Shown here one piece after another: positions 44,223 through 54,038 of a stretch of DNA of 64,000 bases. The position numbers and the translations under genes were made by a program. Each line of letters starts with the position of its first letter. The stretch's first letter is position 1. The notes beneath the pieces were generated by a model. It was not told the DNA's origin. It made no database searches and saw only the letters and a list, made by a program, of their open reading frames with translations. Source of the stretch: a bacterium (GTDB taxonomy: Bacteria > Vulcanimicrobiota > Vulcanimicrobiia > Vulcanimicrobiales > Vulcanimicrobiaceae). The stretch covers positions 1 through 64,000 of the forward strand of contig JAJZED010000011.1 in NCBI GenBank assembly GCA_021805775.1, written 5' to 3'.

Positions 44223-46673
44223 TTACCCGAAATGAGCGGTTACGTACGTTGGAGGGCTCGTAGGAGTCCACGACCCGTTGGTCTTATAGGCTTGATTATT
44301 TTGCGTCCACATAATCGGGCCGGGTGGCGATGGTAGGGGTGGAGCAACTGTCGTTCCGCAAACCGTCGCATGCCCGAAATTTAGTGAATTTTGAGAGGTG
44401 TAGGTTTGCGTCCAGGTGGTTCCACCATCTGTTGATTGGTAAACAGTTTCAACGGATTGATACCCGGAAAGATAACCGCCGAGCCCCGTGCTCACTGGAG
44501 TGCACCATAGGCCGCGTTGGACAATATTCACCCCGCAGGCAGTCCCGACCACGCAGCCAACACTCGCGACGACGCTCACGTTCGCGAGCCCCGCATCGGC
44601 AATCGGCGCGCTTGTGCTGCCATCGCTAATCGTGACCGAGCAACTTCCGCCTGTCGAGCCAGGAATCACCGGGACGAGTACCTGCGGCCCGGCGTTGCCG
44701 GGGTAGGGGAGCCCGAGCGAGGCTATATTGGAACAAATTGTCCCCTGCACAGCCGATTGATACGTCGGTGTGCTCGCGCTGGTGTCGCCCGGTTGATAGG
44801 CGATGATACCGATTTGGGTGCTCGTTGCGGGTGCAAATGGCCCGGTGGGGCTCGCTCCGACGTTGATACATCCGTCGCTTGCGGCGGTGTAGTATTGCGT
44901 GCCGATTTGGATCTCTCCGTTTGCCAGCGTTGTATCAGGCCCTCCCGCGCCGTTTTTCGCATACCCATAGCACGGACCACCGAGAAACATCGGTGCAGCG
45001 CTCGGCGCAACGGGCGGTGCAACATTTGATGCAGGCGTTGGCAACGGAATTTTCATCGGGATGCATTTGCTGGTAATTGGGTTAAAAACGAAGCCCGACG
45101 GGCATGGCCCCGGCGAAGGCGTGGGCCCAGCTTCAGCGATGCCGCCGCCGAGCCAGGTATTGAGATTGCGTGCTAAGGCAACCGTCGGTGAGATCGTTGG
45201 GATGAAGGCGATCGTCATCGCGCCGCTTGTTGCTGATGTTGCCGCCACTTGCGCGCCGTTTGCGCCGACTTCGAGATACGCAGGCCAGGTTTTTATCGCA
45301 ACTGCAGCCGCCGCGACGTTGACGCTAAACGCAACCGGGGGCTCGTTGTATTGGTCGGTGATCGTTCCGGTACAGGTGAGCGCACTCGCCGGCGGGACGC
45401 TATCGGTGATGAGGAACGAATGCGTCGCCGCACCGGTTGGGCCGCTGCCCGCCGTATTATTCCCCGCCGCAGTAAACGTCAGCGCACTGCCGCAACTCGC
45501 CGGGTTCCACGCAAGCCCCGCAAACGTGATCCCCGCAGGGTCATTATCGAAGCTCTTGCTCGCATTGACAGTAACGCTCTGCCCCGAGGTGAGCGGAGCA
45601 CTTGCAATCGAAAGCGGTGGGGTTTGGCTCGTCGCGGTGCTGCCATTCGCGGCGAGGCGCAACCAGCCCATCACGCGCATCGCGACGCCGAGCGGATTCC
45701 CCCAGGCATCCGTCCTTTGCGCGAACGCATCGGCGAGCGGAACGACGCAGAGACCCGCCCCGATGGGATGAACCGGAAAATGCGCCGGCGCGTCGTCCAT
45801 CGCCCCCGCAGACGCACTCGCACTCGCCGCATACGCATACGGCACCCCATTCGGCGGCGACGGCACGCTCCGTGCATCCGCGAGTGACTGCGGCCCGGAA
45901 TACGGCGGCGAGTTCGGAAACGCAACGATCGCGGCGCCGTTCGCGCGACACACGAAATTCTCCATCGCACCGCCGGTCGATGCGAACCATCCTCGATAAC
46001 CGAATTCCGCAACGGCGAACCATTGCACGGGTGCGCTCGGCCATGCGAATAGCAACGCGGGCGGTGCGAGCGTCGGCGGGTTCGGCGTCATCGAAGCCTG
46101 CGGTGCGGCAAGGCCACCGCCGTCGGTAACGGGGCAGGGAATACTGCGCGTCACCGTTGCACCGTTACGCATCACGCTCAGCAACAATCCGGTCGTACTC
46201 GGGCAGCGCGGTTCGGCGGCGATAATCGCAAATCGCGGCAGCGCGTTGCTCCCGCTTAACGCCGGGCGCGCGAGAGCGACCGCGCTGCCGTCGCGACGAA
46301 AAAATAACGCGAAGGGTGGCGCGCCGAGACTCGCTTCACGTAACGAGGCATCGGCAACGAGCGGGAGTTCGCGCGTAAGACTCGCCGCTCCGGGTGCATT
46401 CGGACGCCCGCGGTAGAGAACGAGGCGGAAGCCCGGCAACGCATTTCCGCGCGTATCGCTGCGCTGCAGCGCCAGCAGCGTCGCGCCGTTTCCCGATGCA
46501 CGCGCCAGCGAACGCGCGAGTGCGAGCGCCGCGTCGAGTTGCGCGGCGGCCTCCGCCGTCGCTCCGGGCGCGCGAGCGAGCGTTGCCATGCGCAGCCCCG
46601 CGAACAGCAGGAGGGCGACGATCCCTAAAGCAGCCATCGTTTCGAGCATCGTAAATCCACGTTGCGAGCCCAT
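44223..46673 (-). CDS. Very large prepilin-like secreted protein
   Basis: 816 residues. The N-terminus MGSQRGFTMLETMAALGIVA is a canonical type IV prepilin/pseudopilin leader: cleavage after Gly, Phe +1, Glu +5, then a hydrophobic helix. Ordinary pseudopilins are 130-250 residues, so this carries a huge extra ectodomain. Residues about 60-350 look pseudopilin/GspH-like with added loops; about 360-460 resembles a PKD/Ig-like domain (VNASKSFDNDPAGITFAGLA); the last 300 residues are Cys/Pro/Thr-rich (CPSGFVFNPITSKCIPMKIP). It could be a pilus-tip adhesin secreted by a type IV pilus or T2SS machine encoded elsewhere (inference). Confidence 0.75.
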   Translation of the reverse strand: MGSQRGFTMLETMAALGIVALLLFAGLRMATLARAPGATAEAAAQLDAALALARSLARASGNGATLLALQRSDTRGNALPGFRLVLYRGRPNAPGAASLTRELPLVADASLREASLGAPPFALFFRRDGSAVALARPALSGSNALPRFAIIAAEPRCPSTTGLLLSVMRNGATVTRSIPCPVTDGGGLAAPQASMTPNPPTLAPPALLFAWPSAPVQWFAVAEFGYRGWFASTGGAMENFVCRANGAAIVAFPNSPPYSGPQSLADARSVPSPPNGVPYAYAASASASAGAMDDAPAHFPVHPIGAGLCVVPLADAFAQRTDAWGNPLGVAMRVMGWLRLAANGSTATSQTPPLSIASAPLTSGQSVTVNASKSFDNDPAGITFAGLAWNPASCGSALTFTAAGNNTAGSGPTGAATHSFLITDSVPPASALTCTGTITDQYNEPPVAFSVNVAAAAVAIKTWPAYLEVGANGAQVAATSATSGAMTIAFIPTISPTVALARNLNTWLGGGIAEAGPTPSPGPCPSGFVFNPITSKCIPMKIPLPTPASNVAPPVAPSAAPMFLGGPCYGYAKNGAGGPDTTLANGEIQIGTQYYTAASDGCINVGASPTGPFAPATSTQIGIIAYQPGDTSASTPTYQSAVQGTICSNIASLGLPYPGNAGPQVLVPVIPGSTGGSCSVTISDGSTSAPIADAGLANVSVVASVGCVVGTACGVNIVQRGLWCTPVSTGLGGYLSGYQSVETVYQSTDGGTTWTQTYTSQNSLNFGHATVCGTTVAPPLPSPPGPIMWTQNNQAYKTNGSWTPTSPPTYVTAHFG

Positions 46674-46778
46674 AGCCGGCGCTGTTCCCCGCCGAAACGC
46701 GCCGACGACACCGCCGCGCTACCCCATCCGCGCCACGCGCTCCCGGAACCCCGCGTACTCGCGGCGAATGGCCGCCCC

Positions 46779-47855
46779 ATGTGGCTCGATGCACTCGCCG
46801 CCCTCGGCGGCTTCCTCCTCGTCGCGCTCTCGCTACGCGATATTTTTCTCGCCGTGATCCCGCGCGCATCGAATCGCACCTGGCGCGCGAGCGGAACGCT
46901 TTCGCGGGTCGGCTGGCCGCTCTGGAAACGTCTCGCCGCGGCGTTCGACGAACACGGGCGGCGCGACGAATTTCTCTCGCTTTTCGCCCCGTTCAACCTC
47001 TTCGTTCAAATCGCCATCTGGATTACGTTGCTCATTCTCGGCTTCGGAGGCATCTTCTATGCGCTGCGCGGCCACTTGCACCCACACCCTAACGGCCCGG
47101 GCGCAATCTATTTCGCCGGCGTCACGCTTCTGACGATCGGGTTCGGCGACATCGTTCCGGGAAACGGCGTCACGCGCCTCGTCGCACTCATGACCGGAGC
47201 AACCGGCGTCACCATCATTGCCGTTCTCGCCTCGTTTCTGTTAACGATGCTTGCCGCATTCAATCGACGCGAAGAATTCGTCGTCCGTTTGAGCGCGCGC
47301 GCCGGCGCGCCGCCGAGCGGAATCGGTCTTTTAATGTTCTGTGCCGATACGAAGGCACCGCAAGAACTTGCGGCGTTTTTGCGCGAGGCCGAGTCGTGGT
47401 GCGTCAGTACGCTCGACCAAACCCTCGCCTATCCGCAAATCGCGCTTTTTCGTTCCGCGCACGACAACCATTCGTGGATGAGTTCGCTCGGCGCGGTGCT
47501 CGATGCAGCGGCGATCGCCGTTACCACCGTCGATGCGCCGTACGCGCAGGCCGAAGCGCGCGCTTTACTCGGCGCGGCGCGCCACTTGCTCAGCGACCTG
47601 GCAAATTATTACATGCTGCCGCACGCCCCAGGCGAACGGATCGACGAGGTGCAATTCGGGCTCGCCTGCGATCGTCTAGAGAGCGCCGGATATACCGTGC
47701 GCGACCGTCATGAGGCCTATGCAGCATTTTCGCGCATCCGTCATTTTTATAGCGGCCATCTCGAACAGATGGCACGCTGGCTCGCCTCCGACGTTACGGT
47801 GTGGCTGGCGGAGCCTGCGGCAAACGACCTCGCCCATCCGATGCACGTTCGCTAA
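46779..47855 (+). CDS. Two-TM potassium channel-like protein
   Basis: 358 residues from ATG 46779. TM near 5-28, a second helix near 75-95, pore loop with selectivity filter TLLTIGFGDIVPG, then a third helix (about 135-165). The filter TIGFGD matches K+ channels (Ion_trans_2). The C-terminal 190 residues are alpha-helical and cytosolic without an obvious RCK or cNMP domain. Its 3' end overlaps the convergent hflX gene by 62 bases. Confidence 0.82.
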   Translation: MWLDALAALGGFLLVALSLRDIFLAVIPRASNRTWRASGTLSRVGWPLWKRLAAAFDEHGRRDEFLSLFAPFNLFVQIAIWITLLILGFGGIFYALRGHLHPHPNGPGAIYFAGVTLLTIGFGDIVPGNGVTRLVALMTGATGVTIIAVLASFLLTMLAAFNRREEFVVRLSARAGAPPSGIGLLMFCADTKAPQELAAFLREAESWCVSTLDQTLAYPQIALFRSAHDNHSWMSSLGAVLDAAAIAVTTVDAPYAQAEARALLGAARHLLSDLANYYMLPHAPGERIDEVQFGLACDRLESAGYTVRDRHEAYAAFSRIRHFYSGHLEQMARWLASDVTVWLAEPAANDLAHPMHVR

Positions 47856-48915
47856 GCGCCGCCCGTAATGCGTCGATCCCATTTCCGGTGCGGGCACTAA
47901 CGACGTACGTATCGGCGGTGATTCCAACATCGTCGCGCGCCGCATCTCCTTTGTTGAAAACGACGAGTCGCGGAGTTTCCTCGAGTTTGAGTTCGTGAAG
48001 GATCGCATCGACTGCCGCACGCTGCCGCGGCGTATCCGGATTTGATGCGTCGAGTACCTCCAACAAAAGGTCGGCCTCGTTGAGCTCTTCGAGCGTCGCG
48101 CGAAAAGCCTCGACGAGTTCGTTTGGGAGGTCGGTGATAAATCCGACGGTGTCGCTCACTCTTGCAAATACATTCGGCCCGAGATAGACGCGCCGCGTCG
48201 TCGGGTCGAGCGTCGCAAAAGGTTGGTCGGCGACGAATACATCGCTGCGCGCAAGCGCATTGAGCAGCGAAGATTTTCCGACGTTGGTATAGCCGACGAG
48301 CGCCACACGCAGATCCCCACCGCCCTCGCGTCGCCGCGTCGCTCGCCCCCGGCGCACCTCGCCCATGCGCTTCTCGAGCAATAATATGCGCGCGGCGATG
48401 CGACGGCGATCGACCTCGAGTTTCGTTTCGCCGGGACCACGCGTGCCGACGCCCCCGCCCAACCGTGAGAGATCGGCGCCGCCTCCGGCAAGTTTTGTCG
48501 AACGATACCGCAACTGCGCCAGCTCGACCTGGAGTTTCCCTTCATGCGAACGCGCGCGCTGCGCAAACACATCGAGGATCAACATCGTTCGGTCGACGAT
48601 CGGTAACGGAATCGCCTTCTCGATATTTTTCCGCTGCCGCGGACGAAGTTCGTTGAAAACGAGCAAGAGATTGCAATCGAGCGCCTTCGCGCGCGTAGAT
48701 AACTCCGCGAGTAACCCCGAGCCGATCAGTGTCGCCGGATCGGGCGAGTCGCGCTTCTGCACGATTCGCTCGCAAATCGTCACGCCCACGGAACGAGCGA
48801 GCGCTTCGAATTCCGCCAGCTCGGGTTCGAGCGGACGTCGAGGATCGCGCAGATCTATCGCTACGACGAGCGCGCGCTGCGGTTTGCTATCGGTTGAAAC
48901 TGCTGGATGAGCCAA
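47794..48915 (-). CDS. hflX: GTPase HflX
   Basis: 373 residues. HflX N-terminal domain (LIGSGLLAELSTRAKALDCN; FNELRPRQRKNIEKAIPLPI; LDVFAQRARSHEGKLQVELA), glycine-rich GGGVGTRGPGETKLEVDRR, then a G domain: GYTNVGKSSLLNAL (G1), DTVGFI (G3) and NKGD (G4). It splits stalled ribosomes and acts on 50S subunits. Shorter than the Escherichia protein at both ends. Start lies 55 bases inside the btuF 3' end. Confidence 0.95.
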   Translation of the reverse strand: MAHPAVSTDSKPQRALVVAIDLRDPRRPLEPELAEFEALARSVGVTICERIVQKRDSPDPATLIGSGLLAELSTRAKALDCNLLLVFNELRPRQRKNIEKAIPLPIVDRTMLILDVFAQRARSHEGKLQVELAQLRYRSTKLAGGGADLSRLGGGVGTRGPGETKLEVDRRRIAARILLLEKRMGEVRRGRATRRREGGGDLRVALVGYTNVGKSSLLNALARSDVFVADQPFATLDPTTRRVYLGPNVFARVSDTVGFITDLPNELVEAFRATLEELNEADLLLEVLDASNPDTPRQRAAVDAILHELKLEETPRLVVFNKGDAARDDVGITADTYVVSARTGNGIDALRAALSERASDGRGRLPQAPPATP

Positions 48916-49682
48916 CGGAGCCCTTCTATAAAGCGCGGACTAGGATGCACGAGAATGTCGTCGTTCGGTGGAATAAGTATGTGGTGGAGCCGCACCGCCG
49001 GCAGATCTCTCCAGGGCGCCTTTGCCAACACGCTTTCGATCTCGCTATCTCGCGTAGCGACGATCACCTTAGGGCGAGCGGCGAGCAGTCGCTCCGGGCT
49101 AAACATTGCATAAGGTTGTGCGAGCTCACGCACGGCAAGCCGCCCTCCTGCAAGCTCGATCATGTGCGCGATGTAGCTCTGTGGACCCACCGTCCAAATC
49201 GGTTCGACGCTCAACGCAACGAAGACGCGGGGATGCGTACGAAACGCAAGCGTACGAGCGTGTAATTTCGCAGCCTGCCGTTGCAAATCGGCGACGAGTC
49301 GGGCGGCCCGCTGTCGCACTCCCGCCGCCGCTCCGATCCGCGCGATATCGAGAAAAATATCGCTATAGCTCTCGTCGTGCAACAAGAGGACGCGAACGCC
49401 CACCGCACGCAGTGGGGCAACGAGTTCTGCTTGCGAAGGCAGCCCAATAACGAGATCGGCGTGCAAGGCGACGATGCGTTCGTTATCGACGCTTTGGTAG
49501 TCGCCGACGCGCGGAAGCCCCTTCGCGCACGGAATATCGCGTGAATACGCCGAGACTGCGACGAGTCGCGCCTGCAGACCGAGCGCACAGATATCTTCGG
49601 TGAGCGACGGGAGAAGCGAGACGATGCGGTGTGGAGCGAGTACGCTCGCAACCAAAAGCGCACCGCGAAAAACCTGAAACAC
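48861..49682 (-). CDS. btuF: Periplasmic corrinoid-binding protein
   Basis: 273 residues from GTG 49682; a longer open frame to 50030 runs antisense to the cobalamin riboswitch and was rejected. Signal VFQVFRGALLVASVLA, then HRIVSLLPSLTEDICALGLQ, the usual opening of class III ABC binding proteins. ALSVEPIWTVGPQSYIAHMI and FSPERLLAARPKVIVAT fit BtuF. The conserved HPSPRFIEGL is present near the end. Divergent from btuB, so probably not on the riboswitch transcript. Confidence 0.88.
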   Translation of the reverse strand: MFQVFRGALLVASVLAPHRIVSLLPSLTEDICALGLQARLVAVSAYSRDIPCAKGLPRVGDYQSVDNERIVALHADLVIGLPSQAELVAPLRAVGVRVLLLHDESYSDIFLDIARIGAAAGVRQRAARLVADLQRQAAKLHARTLAFRTHPRVFVALSVEPIWTVGPQSYIAHMIELAGGRLAVRELAQPYAMFSPERLLAARPKVIVATRDSEIESVLAKAPWRDLPAVRLHHILIPPNDDILVHPSPRFIEGLRWLIQQFQPIANRSARSS

Positions 49683-49727
49683 AGCGAGCGACCTTCGCAG
49701 TACCAGGAACCCGTGCCTGCGTCGGCC

Positions 49728-49885
49728 AATAGCCGCCGGTACGCCCGGGCGCGGGAAGCCGGTGAGAATCCGGCACGGTCGCGCCACTGTTAGCGGGGAG
49801 CCGCCTTTCGTCACTATCGCTTCGGCGACGGGAAGACGAGGGCAAACGGCGACGATCCGCAGAGTCAGGATACCGGTCCCGGAGC
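49728..49885 (+). ncRNA. Cobalamin riboswitch
   Basis: Core motifs GGGAAGCCGGTGAGAATCCG, then GGTCGCGCCACTGT and the B12-box-like GAGTCAGGATACC stand in the right order and spacing, 40-200 bases before btuB. Adenosylcobalamin-type RNAs of this kind repress B12 uptake when B12 is present. The ends are estimated. No clear terminator was seen, so it may sequester the btuB ribosome site. Confidence 0.92.
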
Positions 49886-49921
49886 GTTTTGCATCACCAC
49901 CTCGCGTTGAAAGGACCGGGT

Positions 49922-51823
49922 ATGCACGCTTCTTTTCGTGCTGTTTCGCGCGCCGCGCTGTGCGCGCTTGTTCTCTTATCCTCGGCGACGATCGCTCGCG
50001 CCGCAGTTCCCACTCCCCTCCCCTCGGCAACTCCGCTGCCGACGATCGTGCGCGTTGTAACCGCAGATCGTTCGAACGAACCTCTCGCGGACTCCGTCCG
50101 TTCGACCTACGTCATCACGCGCGCAGAGATCGCCAAGCACGGGTGGACGAGCATCGCTCAGGCGCTCGCTTCGATTCCCGGCGCATTCGTCACGCGCTAT
50201 GGCCCCGGCGCCGGCGCCTCGATAACGCTACGCGGAGCGACCGCCGATGAAACGCTCGTTCTCCTCGACGGCACGCCGCTACGCGGTATGCAACTCGGCG
50301 CACCGGATCTTTCGACGGTCTCGACCGCGGGCGTCGAGCGCATCGAAGTTGTAGAAGGCGGCGGCTCGACCTTGTTCGGTTCGGGCGCGATCGGCGGCGT
50401 TATCAACATCATCACCGCACCGCGACGCCAAACGCGCGTCGATTTCACGACGGGATCCTTTGGAACCAACGATCTGCGCGTCGATCTGCCGTATCTGAGC
50501 ATCGAGCGCTACGTTGCCGGAAACGCCTATGCACTTCCCGACGGCACGAGCCGCATGAACGCCGATGTGGAACGCTCGACCCTCCGTAGCGACTTCTCGC
50601 ACCGGTTCGGCGCGGTCGACGCTCGATTCAATCTCGGCATTACTTCGCAACATCTCGGCGTCCCGGGAAATTACGGCAACTATACGCCGACATCGCGGCA
50701 AGATACCGTCGATAGCTATCTGCACGGCCGTTTCGCGTATCGACGCGCGCAAAGCGAGAGCATCGCGCAGATCGCCGCCTCTACCGATTCCCTCGCCTAT
50801 ACCTCTTGTATCGGCGCCGGTTGCCAGACCGTCTCGCGATATGCCGCGACGAGTTTCAACCTGCGCAACGTCGTCCATGCGGCCAAGGCCGACCTGCTCT
50901 ACGGAATCGATCTCTCCCGCGGCAGCTCGTCGATCGATAATACGCCCAGCGGCATAGCGGCGCCAAGCGTCTCGCAGAGTGCGCTTTACGTGCAAGAACA
51001 CTGGTTTTCAGGGAAAAGCAACTCGTATTATCTTGGCGTCCGCGGCGAACGTGACGGGACTGCGGGGAATTCGCTCTCGCCATCGATCGGCGGCCGCGTC
51101 GCACTCGGCGGCGACACGCTGCTGCGCGCAAATTTTGCGACGGCCTTTCGGGCTCCGACGATCTTCGAACTCTACTTCCCGTGCCCCGCAGCCTTTCCGT
51201 GTTCGAACCCCAACTTGCAACCCGAGCGCGCGCGCGTCGCCGATCTCACGCTTTCGAACGACCGCGTGCTCGGAGGAACCGCACTTACGTTCTTCGATAC
51301 GCGAGCGAGCAACCTCATCGTGTATTCGCCGCCGCTCTTCATTCCCGAGAACGTCGACCAGGCTTCCCTCCAGGGCTTCACCCTCACCGCGAAAACGCGA
51401 CGGCTCCAGGGCATCGGGGTGAACGCCTCGATTACCGATCTCTATCGCGCGCTCGACCTCACTACCAACGCGCGCATTTACGGGCGCGGCCCGGTGATCT
51501 CGTCGCGTTTGACGCTCGATTATCTCTCGGCGAACCCAACGCTTCCGGGGCTCCGCTCGTGGGGCATTACGGCGAGCACCGCCGGGCTACGTAACGATCC
51601 CACCGACGAGATCTATTACGACGCAAACGGCAATCCGCAACCAAACCCACTCTTTGCACAAGCGACCGCCTACACCGATCTCTCGGCGTACGTGCGCTTT
51701 CGCATCGCGCGTCGTGCGACGATTACTTTGCGCGGCGAGAACCTCGGGAACGAGCGCTACGCGCAGGTTTCCGGCTATCCGATGCCCGGGCGCAGCTTCT
51801 CGGTCGAATTTTCGACGAGGTAA
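49922..51823 (+). CDS. btuB: TonB-dependent cobalamin receptor
   Basis: 633 residues from ATG 49922 with AAAGGA upstream. Signal peptide (about 1-28) and Pro-rich segment, then a plug domain (about 50-170: STYVITRAEIAKHGWTSIAQ, GASITLRGATADETLVLLDG, GVERIEVVEGGGSTLFGSGA) and a 22-strand-type barrel ending in YAQVSGYPMPGRSFSVEFST, the usual aromatic C-terminal strand. Directly follows the cobalamin riboswitch and heads btuBCD. TonB is not encoded in the window. Confidence 0.93.
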   Translation: MHASFRAVSRAALCALVLLSSATIARAAVPTPLPSATPLPTIVRVVTADRSNEPLADSVRSTYVITRAEIAKHGWTSIAQALASIPGAFVTRYGPGAGASITLRGATADETLVLLDGTPLRGMQLGAPDLSTVSTAGVERIEVVEGGGSTLFGSGAIGGVINIITAPRRQTRVDFTTGSFGTNDLRVDLPYLSIERYVAGNAYALPDGTSRMNADVERSTLRSDFSHRFGAVDARFNLGITSQHLGVPGNYGNYTPTSRQDTVDSYLHGRFAYRRAQSESIAQIAASTDSLAYTSCIGAGCQTVSRYAATSFNLRNVVHAAKADLLYGIDLSRGSSSIDNTPSGIAAPSVSQSALYVQEHWFSGKSNSYYLGVRGERDGTAGNSLSPSIGGRVALGGDTLLRANFATAFRAPTIFELYFPCPAAFPCSNPNLQPERARVADLTLSNDRVLGGTALTFFDTRASNLIVYSPPLFIPENVDQASLQGFTLTAKTRRLQGIGVNASITDLYRALDLTTNARIYGRGPVISSRLTLDYLSANPTLPGLRSWGITASTAGLRNDPTDEIYYDANGNPQPNPLFAQATAYTDLSAYVRFRIARRATITLRGENLGNERYAQVSGYPMPGRSFSVEFSTR

Positions 51824-51830
51824 CGCGAAC

Positions 51831-52811
51831 GTGTTCTACCGACGGCTACTCCCTCCACTCGCAGCGCTTCTCGCTGCGGGTGTTGGGCTCGCCGTCGGCG
51901 GCGACGCGCTGCCGTTTTCACAGGTCGTGCATGCGCTCGCGAACCCGCATGCACGCGATGTCGCGCATACGATTCTCTGGCAGCTTCGTATGCCGCGCGT
52001 CCTTTGCGCGGCGCTGGTCGGTTCCGCGCTCGCGCTCGCGGGCGTGCAATTGCAGGGAATGCTGCGCAATCCGCTCGTCGATCCCTATCTAATCGGCACC
52101 AGTGCCGGCGCCGCCGTCGCAATCGCCGTCGCGCTCGCCTTCGGCATCGGGCTCTCTTTTCTCCCGGCGCTCGGCTTTCTCGGCGGCCTCGGTGCATCGC
52201 TGTTCGTTGCCGCGCTCGCGAGGCGGGGCGGGGGCATCGATGCGACGCGCCTCATCCTTGCGGGGGTGGCAATCTCCGCGTTGCTCGCCGCGTCGGTGGC
52301 ATTGCTGAGCGTCCTCGCACGAAGTATCTCATTCCAACTGACGCTGCAAGCGTGGCTCGTCGGCAGCCTCGCCGGACGCGGCTGGAGCGACCTTCGTTTT
52401 GCCGTTCCGTATGCCGCCGTCGGAGCGATCGTCGCTATCGGCAATATCCGCGCGCTCGACGCCCTGCGCATCGGCGACGTCCGCGCTCGCGGTATCGGGC
52501 TGGATATCGAACGCGCTCAATGGTCGATACTCGGTTCGGCGACGCTCCTAACCGCTGCGGCCGTATCCTTAGCCGGCATGGTCGGCTTCGTCGGGCTCAT
52601 CGTTCCTCATCTCGCGCGCCGAATCGTCGGCAGCGATGCGCGCGCGCTCCTCCCGGCAAGCGCGTTTCTCGGCGCGGCGATGGCGATCGCCGCCGACGCA
52701 ATCGCGCGCTCCATCATTGCGCCGCGCGAACTTCCCCTCGGCATCGTCCTGGCCTTCGCCGGGATTCCGATCTTCATTATTATCTATCTCCGTCGCGAGC
52801 AACGCCGATGA
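51831..52811 (+). CDS. btuC: Cobalamin ABC transporter permease
   Basis: 326 residues from GTG 51831, seven bases after the btuB stop. FecCD family, about ten helices; LRMPRVLCAALVGSALALAG and GMLRNPLVDPYLIGTSAGAA are the conserved first blocks; GFVGLIVPHLARRIVGSDAR is the coupling-helix loop that contacts BtuD. Overlaps btuD by four bases. Confidence 0.93.
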   Translation: MFYRRLLPPLAALLAAGVGLAVGGDALPFSQVVHALANPHARDVAHTILWQLRMPRVLCAALVGSALALAGVQLQGMLRNPLVDPYLIGTSAGAAVAIAVALAFGIGLSFLPALGFLGGLGASLFVAALARRGGGIDATRLILAGVAISALLAASVALLSVLARSISFQLTLQAWLVGSLAGRGWSDLRFAVPYAAVGAIVAIGNIRALDALRIGDVRARGIGLDIERAQWSILGSATLLTAAAVSLAGMVGFVGLIVPHLARRIVGSDARALLPASAFLGAAMAIAADAIARSIIAPRELPLGIVLAFAGIPIFIIIYLRREQRR

Positions 52812-53587
52812 TTCGAGCCCACGAAGTTGTATTGCAACGTGGAGGCAGACGCGTACTCGACGGGATCGATTTCGAGTTGCGTTCCGGTGAATTCGTCGCG
52901 CTGCTGGGTCCCAACGGCGTCGGCAAGACGACGCTATTGCGCGCTTGCGCCGGCTTCGATATTCCGGCAGCGGGCACCATCGATCTCGAGGGTACGCCGG
53001 TCCACCGCCTCGCCGTCGCGCAACGGGCTCGGCACATTGCGATGCTCTCTTCGGACGAGATACTCGCCGATGAACTGCGCGTACGCGACGTTGTCGCCAT
53101 CGGCCGCTTCCCGCATCGCCCGTGGTGGAAATTCTCCCCAACCGAAGAAGACGAACGCGCGATAGCGAACGCCGTCACTGCAACCCATATCGAAGCATAC
53201 CTCGATAGAATTTTCACTCATCTCAGCAGCGGAGAGCAGCAGCGCGTGTGGATAGCGATGGCACTCGCTCAGGGCGCACCGTTGCTTTTACTCGACGAAC
53301 CGACAACGCATCTCGACGTGCGCGTCGCTCATAACGTGTTAGGGCTCTTACGCGAACGTACGAAAATGGGAACGAGCGTGCTTTGCGTCCTTCACGACAT
53401 CAACGAGGCCGCCGCGGTCGCCGACCGGATCATGCTATTGGGTTGCGGGCGCATGCTCGCGCTCGCACCGCCGGTCGAGATACTCGCGAGCCCACTGCTC
53501 GATGAAGCTTACGGCATTGCCATGCATCGAGCGCGCACCGCGGACGGCCGCATTATCGTCGTTCCGGCCCCGTATCATCCCGAGTAG
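52808..53587 (+). CDS. btuD: Cobalamin ABC transporter ATPase
   Basis: 259 residues. Walker A GPNGVGKTT, signature HLSSGEQQRVWIAMALAQG, Walker B LLLLDEPTTHLD and H-loop VLHDINEA. In the class III importer ATPase group. The last three codons before the stop (cat ccc gag, then TAG) come from the adjoining repeat element, so the native C-terminus has been replaced or extended by HPE. Confidence 0.93.
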   Translation: MIRAHEVVLQRGGRRVLDGIDFELRSGEFVALLGPNGVGKTTLLRACAGFDIPAAGTIDLEGTPVHRLAVAQRARHIAMLSSDEILADELRVRDVVAIGRFPHRPWWKFSPTEEDERAIANAVTATHIEAYLDRIFTHLSSGEQQRVWIAMALAQGAPLLLLDEPTTHLDVRVAHNVLGLLRERTKMGTSVLCVLHDINEAAAVADRIMLLGCGRMLALAPPVEILASPLLDEAYGIAMHRARTADGRIIVVPAPYHPE

Positions 53588-53705
53588 ATGGCGAACCCCG
53601 TCATCCCGAGTAGCGGACTACACCACGTCATCCCGAGTAGATGGCGAAGCCCTGTCATCCCGAGTAGATGGCGAACCCCGTCATCCCGAGTAGATGGCGA
53701 AGCCC

Positions 53706-53798
53706 TGTCATCCCGAGTAGATGGCGAAGCCATCGTATCGAGGGACCGCTTCTCGCGCGCCTCGATACGGGCGTTAAAACGCCCTACTCGGCGTGACA
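53706..53798. repeat. Full cloverleaf element, copy 2a
   Basis: 93 bp. Outer stem with a 2x2 internal loop at the same place as in locus 1, two side arms, perfect 10-bp inner stem, GC-rich apical loop with gaccgcttctcgcgcg. Confidence 0.85.
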
Positions 53799-53886
53799 GT
53801 ATCTCCATCACCCCGAGAAGCCGTCGAACCCCGTCATCCCGAGTAGCGGGCTACACCACGTCATCCCGAGTAGCGGGCTACACCAC

Positions 53887-53978
53887 GTCATCCCGAGTAG
53901 ATGGCGAAGCCATCGTATCGAGGGAGCGCTTCTCGCGCGCCTCGATACGGGCGTTAAAACGCCCTACTCGGCGTGACA
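53887..53978. repeat. Full cloverleaf element, copy 2b
   Basis: 92 bp, as copy 2a with one change (gagcgc for gaccgc) in the apical loop. Same flanks, from the tandem duplication. Confidence 0.85.
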
Positions 53979-54038
53979 GTATCTCCATCATCCCGAGAAG
54001 CCGTCGAACCCCGTCATCCCGAGTAGATGGCTACGCCC

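Noticed and set aside
49683-50030. N-terminal extension of btuF
   Set aside because: It runs through the cobalamin riboswitch on the opposite strand and pushes the signal peptide inside the protein.
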